From Cryptomeria japonica (taxonomy: Eukaryota > Streptophyta > Pinopsida > Cupressales > Cupressaceae), in contig NC_081410.1 in assembly GCF_030272615.1 (NCBI RefSeq), positions 122,326,640-122,390,639 of the forward strand: 64,000 nt of DNA. The letters run 5' to 3'. Shown here in pieces: positions 10,919 through 23,220 of the stretch. Below the pieces are notes generated by a model. That model saw only the letters and a program-made list of their open reading frames with translations, had not been told where the DNA came from and ran no database searches. Position 1 is the stretch's first letter, and each line of letters begins with the position of its first letter. The position numbers and the translations under genes were made by a program.

Positions 10919-13835
10919 ATGGATGATAATGCTGCATATGTTCATGATAATCCATTGTTTTCTCCTAATTTCAGAGCTCAAGGTAATATTTCTCAGCTCT
11001 GCAAATTTTCTGTCTTGTTTCTTCATAAACTCTTTTTATTCTTTTTTTCTTTTCGGTGGAAAGAATTGTTAATGCATGCTCTTCATGAATATCTCTGCAA
11101 GGAAAAACTCTAAGAAGGGGTAAACTTCAAGTGGGTACAGTCGTTTTTAGTAGCATCAACCCAAGTTGTTTGAAAAAGAAAATAACAGGGGAGGCAGGAC
11201 AGCATGGATAACAAGATTGTGCACTCACTGTTCTTTACTCTCCTCCCTTTTATTCTGGGCATTTGATTATCATTGTAATTGTATGCTGCAGGATATTACC
11301 AATCTCTTATAATTCATTCTTGATTTGATTGAATGATGTAGAAAAACTGGGAATGTTTATCTGATTAGCAGGCTGCAGACATTCTTTATCAGCTGCACTG
11401 CATTCTGAAGTTTTTAATAGCTTCTTGTCAATTTGATTGAGCACAAGGAGCCATGTTCAATGAGGCTTTTCTCATGTTGTAGTTCTTGTACGGATTCTTT
11501 CTCTGTTAAATTTCAGTCTTAGGGCTTTTGGGTTGTAGCTATAGGTCCTGTTATGTTATTGCAGATATGTTACACAAAACATATATAAGCATGGATATTT
11601 CTAGGCTCTGTTCATAGCTTGTTAATGAAAATGCAGTGACATCTCATCGTGGGTTTTTATTTGCAGTGAAGTGTTGGGACGTACGTGCAGAAAGAACTGA
11701 ATCAAACAAGAACACTCACAAGAAACCTGAAAAGAATACCTCTTCAATGGAGGTAGAGATGGATTTTAGTTCACGGCCAGATGGAGGTAGAGATGAATTA
11801 AACAAGAACAATCCCAAGAAATCTGAAAAGAAACCTCAATCATCTGGCAAGGCCAAGGACGGTAATTCTAGTGGTGGGAGACATTGCAGGCGTCGGTCTA
11901 TACTGGAAGATGACGAAGAATGGGAAGGTCTGGATGAGTTGAGGACGAAGGTTAGAAGATTCATGGACGAACAAGAAGATTCAGGCACAGAAGAGGGGAA
12001 TATTATGTCCTACTCAGCGAGTCCCCTGATCATTCAAGCTGGAGGAGTGGCTTCCTATCATCCACTCTACTCCCCATCTGCTCCCAGGCCTAGATTTTTA
12101 AGGTATGGAGGGAGTTCTCCTGAATTTTCGAACCATAAAAATAGGCCTGGTCAATCTTCTGTCGACAGGCAAAGATCAGAAGAAGAGTCCAGGGCAAAGG
12201 CAGAGGCAGGGGCAGGGGCAGAGGCAGAGGCAGAGACAGTGGCAGAGGCAGAGGCAGAGGTAAAAACAGAGGCAGATCAAGGCTATAATGGAGAAAAATC
12301 TGAAGCCATTGAAGAATATGTGAATGAATCCCATGGTCCCCAGTTAACCCAAGACCCACCTAGTTCGGAGAATCAAAGAAGCGAAATCACCACAGAAAAT
12401 GCAGAACAACCTCAAGGGTCTGCAGAACTAGATAATACAGTAGAGCCCAACCCCAGATCTGTGCTTGCCCACAGCATTAACACAAGCACTGTTGGATTCA
12501 AATGCTCTAAGCCTAACATTCGCAGGATGATGTTACCTCTATTTATGTTCCTTGTATTGGCCACGGCAGCCTCTGGATTTGGTCTGCTGGATAATAATTA
12601 TTTGGGCACCAGGAATGTGCAGCATTGCAGCGGCCATATGAACCCTCTGCCGCTTACTATGGGTTCAGTAAGTTTGTCACAGAAAATGAAAGAGTTCTTC
12701 TTATTATGGAAACCCACATTGTATTCTGAATACATGGGTCGACTCAAGAATTCATCAAGCACATTTGTGGGTAAGCTTGTAGACTCCTATATATGCTCTT
12801 GCGCTTCTTTCTCCTATCTTACATCCTACAAAGGATGGATGACAGAGGAAAATTGGGCCAAGTTTATCAATTTTAGCAGAAGGTTAATGGGCAGCTTCTT
12901 GAGTTTCTGCCAAGATATATTGATCAGCACAAGGTTTGATGCAGGAGAGATTCAGCGATTCTGCAAGTGCTTCAAATCAAACCAAACTGTAGGGTCCATG
13001 AATATTTCCTGCCCAACAGACTCCGGTATGAATAAGACTGCCACTGTGGCTACTGATCAAGCCAGTAAAGATGAAACCAATGAGAGTATTCAGGGGAATT
13101 CATCTACTGTACAAGTCTGTCCTATTCCAGAGCCTACCAGTTTTACCATTGATGCAAAACACTATGTTCATCCAGAATCTTGCGATCAAATTGTTGCAGA
13201 AGATGAGGAGGGTTCAACATTTTGTGAAAAGAATGCATCACAGGGCTCACATTGCTCATTTCCAAAAGTGAGTAAAGCAAAACAAGTTCATTTCAATCCA
13301 GAGCCAGTGGTATTTCCTGTGAGAGAAGAGACCTTCAATACCAGCTCAGAAGGCCTTACTGTTAACTTAGGTCTGGATCGTAAATCCTCAGTGATTATAT
13401 GGATTCGTGTTGCAGTTGTGGCTTCTATAGTGGCAATTCTGTTGATTTTAGTTGCTGCTGGGAATATCTACTTGGGGTGGCTTAAGGTCCAAGAAATGGG
13501 GGTGACCAAACATAACAGCAGGAATAAGCCTAGACAGAAGAGGCCGCAGATTGAACAAAATGTGACTCCTCCAGCACTTGGAAGCTTTGTGCTATATGTG
13601 GATCCTTCATATTCCAGAGAGGTACACATTCATCTCTTCACTTCATTACATCTAATCACTTCGTTACACTTTATCAATTTGCTTCTGTTATAAACTTGGG
13701 TATTTTTGTTATGTTTGAATTCAGCATACTCCAACTGCTGTGAGAAGATCTGCGCGAATTCGGAATAAAAGTCTTTCACCATTAGCTGCACAGCCAATTT
13801 TTACGTCTCCAAGTCCAGCACATTCTTTCTCATGA
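10919..13835 (+). CDS. Two-pass membrane protein of unknown function, three exons
   Basis: The exons are 10919-10982, 11667-13621 and 13725-13835. Introns are 10983-11666 and 13622-13724, both GT...AG, and the joined frame is open for 709 codons. The N-terminal ~300 residues are hydrophilic and acidic, with a Lys-rich patch, DDEEWEGLDELR near residue 100, and an EA-repeat at about 198-225. Membrane segment 1 (LPLFMFLVLATAA) is at about 308-328 and segment 2 (VAVVASIVAILLILVAAG) at about 600-622. The ~270-residue loop between them has at least nine N-X-S/T sequons and many cysteines, suggesting a glycosylated lumenal or extracellular loop with both termini cytosolic. The basic tail TPTAVRRSARIRN in exon 3 resembles the C-terminus of some uncharacterised plant membrane proteins; that is memory, not a search. 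No enzyme motif is seen. The start was chosen because a 64-nt exon 1 splices in phase; the in-frame ATG at 11636 lies inside intron 1. Confidence 0.8.
12191..12278 (+). repeat. In-frame GGCAGA hexanucleotide repeat
   Basis: About a dozen imperfect copies of GGCAGA or GGCAGG lie inside exon 2 and encode alternating Ala and Glu/Gly (AEAEAE). Units of six keep the frame, so length changes would be tolerated. The segment lies in the hydrophilic N-terminal region and probably forms a flexible or helical spacer. Confidence 0.9.
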
Positions 13836-13849
13836 TGTCTCTGTTAGGA

Positions 13850-14134
13850 GATCATATAACATCTGATTCTAAATGCTTGTGTACATATTGTTACTCTGTT
13901 TTAACAGACCATATAACATCTGATTCTAAATGCTTGTATATATACTGTTACTCTGTTTTAACAGATCATATAACATCTGATCCTAAATGCTTGTATACCT
14001 ACTGTTACTCTGTTTTGACAGATCATATAACATCTGATTCTGAATGCTTGTATACAAACTGTTACTCTGTTTTAATAGATCATATAGCATCTGATTCTAA
14101 ATACTTGTATATGTACTGTTACTCTGTTTTATTA
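13850..14134. repeat. 57-bp minisatellite, five copies, just after the stop codon
   Basis: Units start at 13850, 13907, 13964, 14021 and 14078, exactly 57 bp apart, each beginning GAYCATATARCATCTGAT. They differ by a few substitutions. The first starts 15 bp after the TGA at 13835, so the array probably lies in the 3' untranslated region. Because 57 is divisible by three, it reads as an open frame (DHITSDSKCL...) in a different frame from the gene; I treat that as coincidence. Confidence 0.95.
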
Positions 14135-16134
14135 TCTCTTTTTGAATTTCTGTCAAAAGCCACTCAAGCAATTCTCTTGAACAATTGATGTATATTTGAA
14201 ACCAGGAGCCCTTCCAACTTTCAACATTTATGTTTCATGTAATGTATCCTAGTTATGTTTTTCTTTTCTTTTCACAGATTGAAGTTCTCTTCTCTTCCTT
14301 TTGTTTGAAACTAAACAATTCTCTCTTAACTTTAGTGATTGAGTGGAAGAATAATTAGGGTTTTTTCTGAACTATGAGTTGAGAATAGGAAATATTTCAG
14401 AAAAAAAGTTAACGCAGAAGGATCTCATCAAAAGTATATAAATATAATTATATGTGTATTATTGATTTTTTAGTTGGTTTGATAAAAAATTTTATGATAG
14501 ATTTTATTATTAAAAAATATTTTTTAGTTTTGTATTAATGTCTTTTTTTTCTTAAAAATAAATAAATGTTGATATTTTATTTTAAAGTATATATTTATAA
14601 AGATATTGATGGATATAATACTTTTCAATATTTTAAAAATTTAATCTATTATAATATCTACCTTTTTGACTATTGATAGTGAGAAGATTATTCTATCCAA
14701 TTTAATTTAATTTTTATTGGGAAGGTTGATTTCTTCTACTTTTGAGAATGTAAAGATGCATATATTTTATGTTTCACTTTCATTTTAGAATCACTTTAGT
14801 TTGTTTGTATGCAATATAATGACTAGTTTGAAAAATATATGTTTATGTCAAAGTTGGCAAGTAACTTGATCCTAAATTAATTTCATGTGCACACTTCCCA
14901 AATCCATTTCTCATATGTAATATTGGTCAGTCGTCACCCTAGATGCACTATCAATCATTCATCTTTGGTTGGTTCCACATCAACAATCAATCATTACTAT
15001 CAATCATTCATCTTTGGTCATTCGTCACCCTAGATGCACTATCAATCATTCATCTTTGGTTAGTTCCACATCATGACCTATTTTATTTTCATGGATGTAG
15101 ATTTGACCTCAAGCACTTCAATTTAAATTTTATATTTGGGCCCACATTTTCCCAACCCAACTAGCCACTATGAGGTAACTCAAGTGTGTAATATTTTAAG
15201 TTGTATACTAGGGTGTTGTATAAAAGGATAAACCCTAAAACATTATTGTCATTTAGGAATCACTAAACACATCTAGAAGATGAATCTATTGAAAGAGCTC
15301 CGCTACACATTACACCATTACAAGAGCATGATATTGACAATGCATCGACACACTAAGCATATTACATGATTGATTGTTGTGTTCGATCATTATTTCAGAT
15401 AGTTGACTCAAAACTAGGCTTTGAACAAAGGAGAATAACTTTTAAATGTGGGTTCCAAACATCAAGGTAAGCATATATATGATAATGGTTTCAAGATAAT
15501 TTAAATCTATAGGCAAGGTTTGAATCTACATAGAGACTTCAATTTCATAGGCACAAAGGTTAGTTTGTAGACACATAAATGAAACAAAATAACAAAAAAT
15601 AGTTTTATTATTCTTGAGGTGAGCATCTAATAGGTTCCAAATTTTAGGCACATTAGCAATTAACAATTGTCAAATTTAAATTGAAATTAGATTTAGAGTT
15701 GAGCTATAGATTATTTTATTTATTTAAAATTAGTTGTATTTATTTATTTTAGTAGCAAGTAATCAATCCCACCTCATTAATTTTAGGTGTATTTATTAAT
15801 TGTTGCTATATAATTGCTATAAAGAATTTTATAAAGTGGGTTAGTTAACCCCCCTTATGTCTACTGCAAATGTTGATATGTGCATTTATCATGGAATATA
15901 TTGTTTCTAGATTCCTTTATCTATTGTTATAGATAATGATACACATTTAACAATAAAGAAGTATAAAAGTTTGTAGACAAGGTTTTATAATGGTCAAGTT
16001 AAGAATACAAACAAAGCAATTGAGAAAATAGGAAGTCATACATAGTTCCAATTGCCATATGCAACTTCTTTCCACATTATGGGATTATTATGGGATTATT
16101 GTACTAGCATTTTCCCCTACCCCTACATGGTACA
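14135..16134. other. AT-rich intergenic DNA with one short tandem repeat
   Basis: No gene is seen. The notable element is a tandem repeat at 14926-15072, listed separately. Short dispersed A/T-rich words and poly-A/T runs make up the rest. The gene's polyadenylation region may lie in the first few hundred bases, but no convincing signal was found. Confidence 0.55.
14926..15072. repeat. 91-bp tandem repeat, about 1.6 copies
   Basis: A 56-bp block beginning GTCAGTCGTCACCCTAGATG at 14926 recurs at 15017 with few changes. The internal part ATCAATCATTCATCTTTGG appears a third time at about 14998. No coding meaning is apparent. Confidence 0.9.
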
Positions 16135-16402
16135 CTCCTTAAATGTGATTTATGATCTATAAAAATAAGGCCATTATGCCTCTTGAATTAGATATTCCAC
16201 CCATGTAGGTATCCCTTCATGGTGTTATTGATGATGATGCACACAAAGAACATCATAAATAGCCATATATATATATATCTCCTTAAGTGTGATTTATGAT
16301 CTATAAAAATAAGGCCATTATGCCTCTTGAATTAGATATTCCACCCATGTAGGTATCCCTTCATGGTGTTATTGATGATGATGCACACAAAGAACATCAT
16401 AA

Positions 16403-16436
<34 letters not shown>
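16135..16436. repeat. Recent 144-bp tandem duplication ending in TA repeats
   Basis: The unit starting CTCCTTAAATGTGATTTATG at 16135 recurs at 16279 with one substitution visible in about 125 bp. Each copy ends in AACATCATAAATA followed by a TA microsatellite (16265-16278 and 16403-16436). The TA tracts at both ends suggest slippage or unequal exchange through them. Confidence 0.95.
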
Positions 16437-17179
16437 TTTAATAAAGGGGCATTATTCAATACAAATTTGAGATTGATGATTTTGCTATTTACACATCAAC
16501 CTTAAAAATCTAAATGTCAAATAAGAGTTTAGAGGTAAATTTAAACCCAGTTGGTTAGCACCCTTCATTATCACTACTAGGTACATGGCACATGAGCATT
16601 TAGATTGTCCGCCATAGGTGGGAAGAAATTAAAAAATATAGTTAGTATCACACATTTACTCTACTTCTGTTCTTTAGAATTACAACTTTAGACAAGGATT
16701 TAGTCGCAAAACATTTCAATTCAATTGATAATGGTTCTAGTGAGATGTATAGCTTATTAATAATTTAGTGGGTTATGGTTTTAGTAGGATCCTCAACTTT
16801 TCAATAGATTTAAATTTAAGTGGCATATATTGTTATAGTTACAAGGGCTAGATTTGGATGGTTTAGAGATTATTTGACCTCTTTATCTTTATTTCCCTTC
16901 TTTTACCTATGTGACCAATGTCACATCCTTTCAACTCTTTGTGCTCTTATTGTTACATACTTTTAATAATTTCATGTTTATATCTTACTAAATATATTTT
17001 TATGTCTACAATTGCATACTTACATCTCCTATGCCATCTACTTTGATTGTTTTTATAATCCATCTTTCTACATTTATTGCTTATTTATCCTTACTATAGG
17101 GGGAAACTTATTAGAATTTCTTAAAAGTGATTATGTGATTACAATTTCATATATTATTAATTAATTGTCACATCATTGA
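16437..17179. other. AT-rich DNA without recognisable feature
   Basis: No ORF, repeat structure or element end was identified. A short plus-strand stretch just after this interval (IADLLTKWTLPKQ near 17245) recalls the end of a Copia RNase H, but it is too short to annotate. Confidence 0.5.
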
Positions 17180-18438
17180 TAGAAAGAAATCTCCCATTGA
17201 TAAAGTTATGACAAAAATTCTATCGCAAACCACTACAAAGAGATTGCAGATCTCCTAACTAAATGGACACTTCCTAAACAAGTAGTAGATTGGGAAAGGG
17301 AAATATAAACCGAGAAAGACCTCTAAGAACTAGTATGCATCTTAAGTATCCAACTTTTTTTTAATATTTCAACAACTTGGTACAAGGACATACTACTAAG
17401 CCATTACAGTAGAACCAAACATAGTTAATTTCCCATCTATTAATCCCTAGAGAAAAGATAATATAGTTTCTAGATCTAATAAAATTTTAGCAACATAACA
17501 ACATGTAAATCAACACTTCAAGAATAAGAAAGAAGAAATAAAAGATAGATAGAAATAAGAGAAGAAACATTGATAGACATGGGGAAAATCTCTTTAGCTA
17601 AAAACTCCACACTCCAAAGCATTGGACCAATGTATTAATTTGCAAAAAAATGTTACAATACACTTGTAATCTCTAAGCCTTTACATGGAGTCTATATCTT
17701 TCTCTTCTAGAGAAAACCCGACTGCATAACCCTACAAAAAATAATTTTCCTCACTCCTCTCATAAACCCACATAGGAGACATACAATATATATAGAGAGA
17801 TTTACAAGTTTGAAGTAGCTTCTAGACAAAGCCAAAATAAGTGGGCATCAAAATCCATGTGGCACATTTTTCAACCAGTTCTAAGCATATAACAAACATT
17901 TGTCCAAGAATATCTAACCCCTCTTACATGCCTCCAAACTTGGGAACTTCATTTTTGCTAAAAAAATAGGAATGCCAGATGCTCCTACGCACCGTACAAC
18001 TGTCATTGAATTGTCATATATGACAACACTTACAATTATAAAAGAATATATCATAAATTACTATAATTAATTATTCTCTTACAACTCATTATAACCTAAC
18101 CTGGGCACCCATATTCTCCATGTAAGATGTCTTCTAACACTTGTCCAACCTGCCATAGGAATCTATCATAACCCGTCATAAGAATTCATCATACAATAAT
18201 GGCTTACACATGTTTCTAAGATACTTACACATGGAAGAATATCTCTACAAAATTGTGATGCCTACTTTCCCATATAGTGCCAAAATAAATGCTTGCCACC
18301 TTCTTGTCTAAGCCAATTCATTGTACCATGTCACACTAGATGAAAAATATGATGAGCAAGAAATTACAATTTAGGAATTAAATAAATAAATACAATGATA
18401 GGCATGACTAAGGTTGATACACCTTAATTACCACCATT
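17180..18438 (-). mobile_element. LTR of a retrotransposon family also present at 62603-63851
   Basis: The minus strand aligns over most of its length with the plus strand at 62603-63851. Shared blocks include TCCTAAATTGTAATTTCTTG, CATCTAGTGTGA, GGATTTATGAGAGGAGTG and CATGTAAAGGCTTAGAG. It begins TGGTGGTAATTAAGG at 18438, matching TGTTGGGAATAAAGG in the other copy. It is preceded on the minus strand by a purine tract ACAAATGGGAGAA, so it looks like a 3' LTR. The inner boundary near 17180 is approximate. Sequence to its right (18439 onward) should be the internal region but is unrecognisable. Confidence 0.7.
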
Positions 18439-21400
18439 CTCCCATTTGTCAAACACCTTATCATGACCAATTTGAATGAGATTTAACTACAAAGGGCCAA
18501 ACAAAGAGATGATTCATCATAGCCATCCATGAAACCACATGAACTTCCAACATGCTCTCATGATCAAACAAGGTATCTATAATAACATCTAAGGTGTCCA
18601 CCATATCAAGCAAGAAATCTCATCCTCCGACATACCACATATGGAAGAAAAGAAACAAGCCAAGGTGAAGATGCACCAAAACAAATAACAACATGCATTA
18701 AATCCAAGTGATAATAAGGGCTACAAATTTTGTTGTTACAAATCCACTATGCTCACAAGATTTATAGAAGCATCAATACATCTACATTCAAACTCATTAC
18801 AAAATAAATTTGAATATCAAAGCCTTCATGCCATAACAAGATTGAACACCAGTGTTCTAAGAATAGTTAGAACAACAACCAAAATCGATTATTAACATCC
18901 AACTACAGAACCCACAGGACTGGAAATAGAAACCATAACAACTCCTAACCCATATAATCATCCATACCTCAAAGGTATCTAAAACATCAACAAAACTCAT
19001 GCCAATAACATATCCAATCCATCAATAACAATCATGAGCCCCTTGCATACAATTTGCCAATGAAGAACACACAAAGCTAGGAACTCTTGTTGCATGGAAA
19101 ATGTCAAATGTGAAAATGTATCATGGAATACTGTTTACCAATTAAAACTTATAACAAAGATGTGGAAAATAATTGAATCATATAATAAAGAACAATCACA
19201 CTGATCAACACATGTAACACAAACTACTACATAGGTTCTAATAACATGTCATCATAACTCTCCCATGTCCATCACACTAAACCATGCAATCACAAACCCC
19301 TAGGAAGCAACCATAGAACAAAGTGAGAATCTATGAATTATATCACAACCATTTCCTTAATCCAACACCTCAGAGTACTAGGCTATTTCAAGTAAGATCT
19401 CCTTCACAACTCCAATAAAAAGCCTCAACAACACCCAAATGTTCAATCTCATTAGATCTTGAACAACACAAATATGTCAAATATCACCATAATAGATGTA
19501 AAATTTGTCCAAAATAAGGAAGATAAAACTTAAATTCATCCCAATATCAATAAATTAGACCAATTAAATCTCCAAAACTTATCACGAGTAAAAAAAATAC
19601 TCAAGGAGATAAACATTTTCCTTAAATGAACTTTCCTAAACTAGCAACCATAGCTCAAGATCCCATCACCATGAGAAGACATAAAACATAATGCATTTGG
19701 AAATAATATGGGATATACCATTGAGATGATTATCTTTTGAGTAGATCAAGAGCGTGGGATGAGATTACTCCTTTAGAAATGCCAATTCACACATAATTTC
19801 TCTAAGAAAAATCTCCTCTTAGGCCCATCATGATCTTGTGTCCATATCTAGTTGAAAAGCTACTCGAATTTTTTGTTGAAACCTTAAAAGAGTAACCATC
19901 TCAACAACTACCTCAAGCAATGTCTCCAAGTATCCATGATCATCAAAAAATGATGATCCATGCTAAGCACCAAAGAAAATAACCAATGTACCCAACACCA
20001 ATAGAACCAACAAGATCATTGTTGAATCTCCAACTACATAATTAGAAACCAATAATGACAACATGATCTCACATATCCTTATAAGAAGATCATATTCTCT
20101 AATGAACATAGCATGCTAGAAAGAGCATTGGTATCATGCCAACACACCAACTACAATCAAGAGCACATCATTACATAATACTAAACCATCCTATAAGTAA
20201 TGATTACTTATCAAAACCAACAAGTCATGAACTAGCGTGTCAAACAAAGACTACAATATTCCTCCATGACTAGCCCAAATATCAACATCTCCAATCACAT
20301 AAAGATAACCATCTCTTAACAATGAAATTGTGAATGTGAAATAAATCTTCTGCAGAAATTGGATCTAAGAGATCCTCTAAGACATCCACAAATATTAAGG
20401 AACACCATCCATCACCAAAGATGAATCCATTTTATTGAGCCTTCTAATTCCACTTGAGATTTGGTGCTAGTCTAATAGCTTTCATGACTCAGGGATGCCT
20501 ATCCTATTTGAGCAACTCTTCATGGACTAGAAGCTACATTTAACTTGTAAACCTAGGGATTGTAGATAGCATTGCATGTGTATTATGAGCTCATCTTAGG
20601 TTGGTATCCTATGTTGACTACAATATTTTATTAAAGGAAAGTGCAATGAAACAACTGCTAAATATTACTATAATTGATAAAGAAATATTAAGGAAAGGAG
20701 AAGTGCAATGGAAATAAAACATGGTAATAAATTAATCCTAACCAAGATAATCATAATCAAAACATTTTTAACTAACACTTACACTATATAATGAATTAGA
20801 ATAATAATTGCTACAGGAAACTACTAACGACTAGAACACTATACAATTGTTGTATGAAATCTAACAGTAAATTGAAGTAGAAAGATCTAACTAAAACTCA
20901 TGCATAAATAAAACTCAAAGTAGCATTACTTCAAGTGGCCCCCCTTGGGTAAGTACTTGTTTAGAAGAATACATAATCAAATAACTTATTTAGAAGATGC
21001 ATTTTTATTCATAAATTATAGGCATACATGCCTTTGTTACAAAATAATATAAAGCAAAGATACATTATAATAGTCACAACATCATTAACCTTTTTAGGTT
21101 ACAATTGAACTCATCTATATCTTTGAATCCATGACTCAATTTATAACAAAATAATGCTTGATCCATAGATATAGGGAGAGATTTATTGAACAAGTAAAGA
21201 AAGCATAAACTATTTAAGAGTCCAATTAGGACTGAAACTCATAACATAACAAGATATACATGTCCACTCAAAACATCATAACAAACTATTAAATAACACA
21301 TCCAAAAATAATTGGTAGTGTTATAGAAGAAGGCCATGCATGAGTGACACTCTTCAATAGCTCAGAGTTCTTGGAACCGCCTCTAACTAATTCAAAGCTA

Positions 21401-22260
21401 TTTTTTCCGTCGGTTGCAAGAACTTTGTAGTATCAGTTGCAAGAACAACCACCTCTAGTCTAAGTTGAGTGTTGCATGTCAAGTTAGTAAGCACAATTTT
21501 GCAAACCATAAAAATTAGCCATCCACATTGATTTCACACAATTATAAGCGTGTGTGTGTATGTGTGATATTCATATCCATTAAATAAACATATTAAAAGT
21601 GCTCATATGAGGTTTAAATAGCATGAGAAGTCATGTTATAACTAAAGTTTATAGCATACATTCCATAAAATCTTAACTAAGTATGGTATGCAACTATGAA
21701 AAGTAGACACAACATGATCCTATCATCCCCCCAAATTAGTCTACCACTTTTCCCAAAGTAGGCGCCAATAATTAGTTATGTGCCAATGTCATTTCACTAA
21801 AGTTAGAGTGAGTTATTAGACCTAGATTCTATGCAATTGGGTTCCAATAAAACCCATTGGATCTTCCAATTTGACACCACCTAAGTTATTTGGTCTAGTC
21901 ACTATTCTACTCCACTCCTCTCCAATCTAGTACAATCCATAGAATCAATGGGGGTTGAAAGAGGAGTGACATCTATTTTAGCTCTTTTATTATGGCTAGC
22001 TTTATATATTTCCTTGCTCTTCTGATGGATACATGGCAGTTATATAGGGAATGTGGCTCTTTCTTTTTCAATTCATCTTTGAGTTCTTTCCATAAGTGTA
22101 CAAAAATTCCAATACATCTTTGCCAAGTGCATGTCCCATTCTATCATATATTGCACAAACTTCCTTTATGGCTGCCAATATCTATTGTTGGACAACAAGT
22201 TTACTAGTTAGTAACACCCAATCATTAAGGATAGTATCTACATGACTATATTCTATTCTA
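18439..22260. other. Long AT-rich stretch, probably decayed retroelement interior
   Basis: The interval is rich in ATCAA, CAACA and CCAT words on the plus strand, the composition seen when a decayed coding strand lies on the minus strand. I find no protein motif in any frame. By position the first part would be the interior of the element whose 3' LTR ends at 18438. From about 20640 onward even that composition fades. No host gene or RNA gene is seen. Confidence 0.45.
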
Positions 22261-22289
22261 AAGGTTAAAATGGTTGTCCTTTCAATCTC

Positions 22290-22760
22290 CCTAGAGTTAG
22301 CCATTTATTTTCCCCTGTTCGGGTGGTCTATGAAATCCCTAAGTATGAGTATCCTAGTTATAGTTTTGAAACCACTCATGTGCCTCTTGGGACTTGCCCT
22401 ATATTTTCTTTGCAATGAGGGCCTTCTCCATAGAAACCCAAAGGTTCTCTGGATCATCCATACAAACAGGACTATATATGCCTGCATTCAGGCCCCTAAT
22501 GAAACAATTGACAAGGAGTATCTCATCCTAAAGGTAATAAACATATTGGAGTAACTTGAGAAACTTGCTCTCATACTGAGCCACTGTCATCCCTCACTGA
22601 TGAAGGTCATGGAATTCATCTATATGATGCTATCTATAATGCTTTGATAGATAACGAGATCTAAACTTCTCTAGAAAAATATCCCAAGTAAGAACGTTAG
22701 TTATGAGATGATGCTTGCATTCCTCCTACCAGCACCATGTGGATGTTGAGTCTCTCAATA
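22290..22760 (-). pseudogene. Ty3/Gypsy gag fragment (first of a head-to-head pair)
   Basis: Reading leftward from about 22745, translation in slightly shifting frames gives WWQEECKHHLI, LTWDIFLEKFRSRYL, MTVAQYESKF, NCFIRGLNAGIY and ENLWVSMEKALIAKK. This is the arrangement of the retrotransposon gag (capsid) domain of plant Gypsy elements. Stops interrupt it. The last ~230 bp is repeated in inverted orientation at about 22800-23060. No protease or polymerase follows on this side. Confidence 0.75.
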
Positions 22761-22800
22761 AGTGCACTGCAAGACGTGCCTTTAGGTTTCTCGCATTTAG

Positions 22801-23200
22801 GGATGACCGTGGCTCAGTATGAGAGCAAGTTACTCTAGTATGTTTATTACCTTCGGGTTGAGAGACTCCTAAGCAATTGTTTCATTCGGAGCCTTAATGC
22901 AGACATATTTGGTCTTGTTCGTATGGTTGATCCAAAGAATCTTTGGGTTGCTATGGAGAAGGCCCTCATTGTGGAGGAAATATAGGGCAAGTCCTAGGAG
23001 GCACGTGAGCGGTTTCAAAACTGCAACCAGGGTACTCAGACTTAGGGATTTCATAGACCACCCTTTACTCAGAAGGGAGGGTTTAGGCCACCATCCTTAC
23101 CACCTAGGCCACCACAACAGTAGCAGAGTTAGAGGCCTAAGCCTCAACAGGGTGATCAGGGTGGCCCTAATTGGGCATGACACTTCAAGTTTCATATATG
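22801..23200 (+). pseudogene. Ty3/Gypsy gag fragment (second of the pair)
   Basis: Plus-strand translation gives MTVAQYESKLL, YYLRVERLLSNCFIRSLN, DPKNLWVAMEKALIVEE and then a Pro/Gln-rich linker (FRPPSLPPRPPQQ, QRPKPQQGDQGG). This matches the C-terminal half of a Gypsy gag before the zinc knuckle. It is an inverted, diverged copy of 22325-22600. The knuckle and pol are absent. Confidence 0.75.
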
Positions 23201-23220
23201 AACAAAAAGCTCTTATTTAA

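Noticed and set aside
11636-11666. ATG at 11636 as the gene start
   Set aside because: It lies just before a good acceptor (TTTATTTGCAG). A short upstream exon with a GT donor splices in phase and adds a plausible N-terminus.
12090-12359. Minus-strand Pro/Leu-rich frame inside exon 2
   Set aside because: Shadow of the GGCAGA repeat and exon 2 coding sequence.
13832-14188. 118-codon frame with 19-residue repeats
   Set aside because: It exists because the minisatellite period (57) is a multiple of three. It begins inside the stop-codon region of the real gene and has no other support.
17220-17320. Plus-strand IADLLTKWTLPKQ as a Copia pol end
   Set aside because: About a dozen residues only, in a region that also aligns with the minus-strand LTR family; too weak to call.
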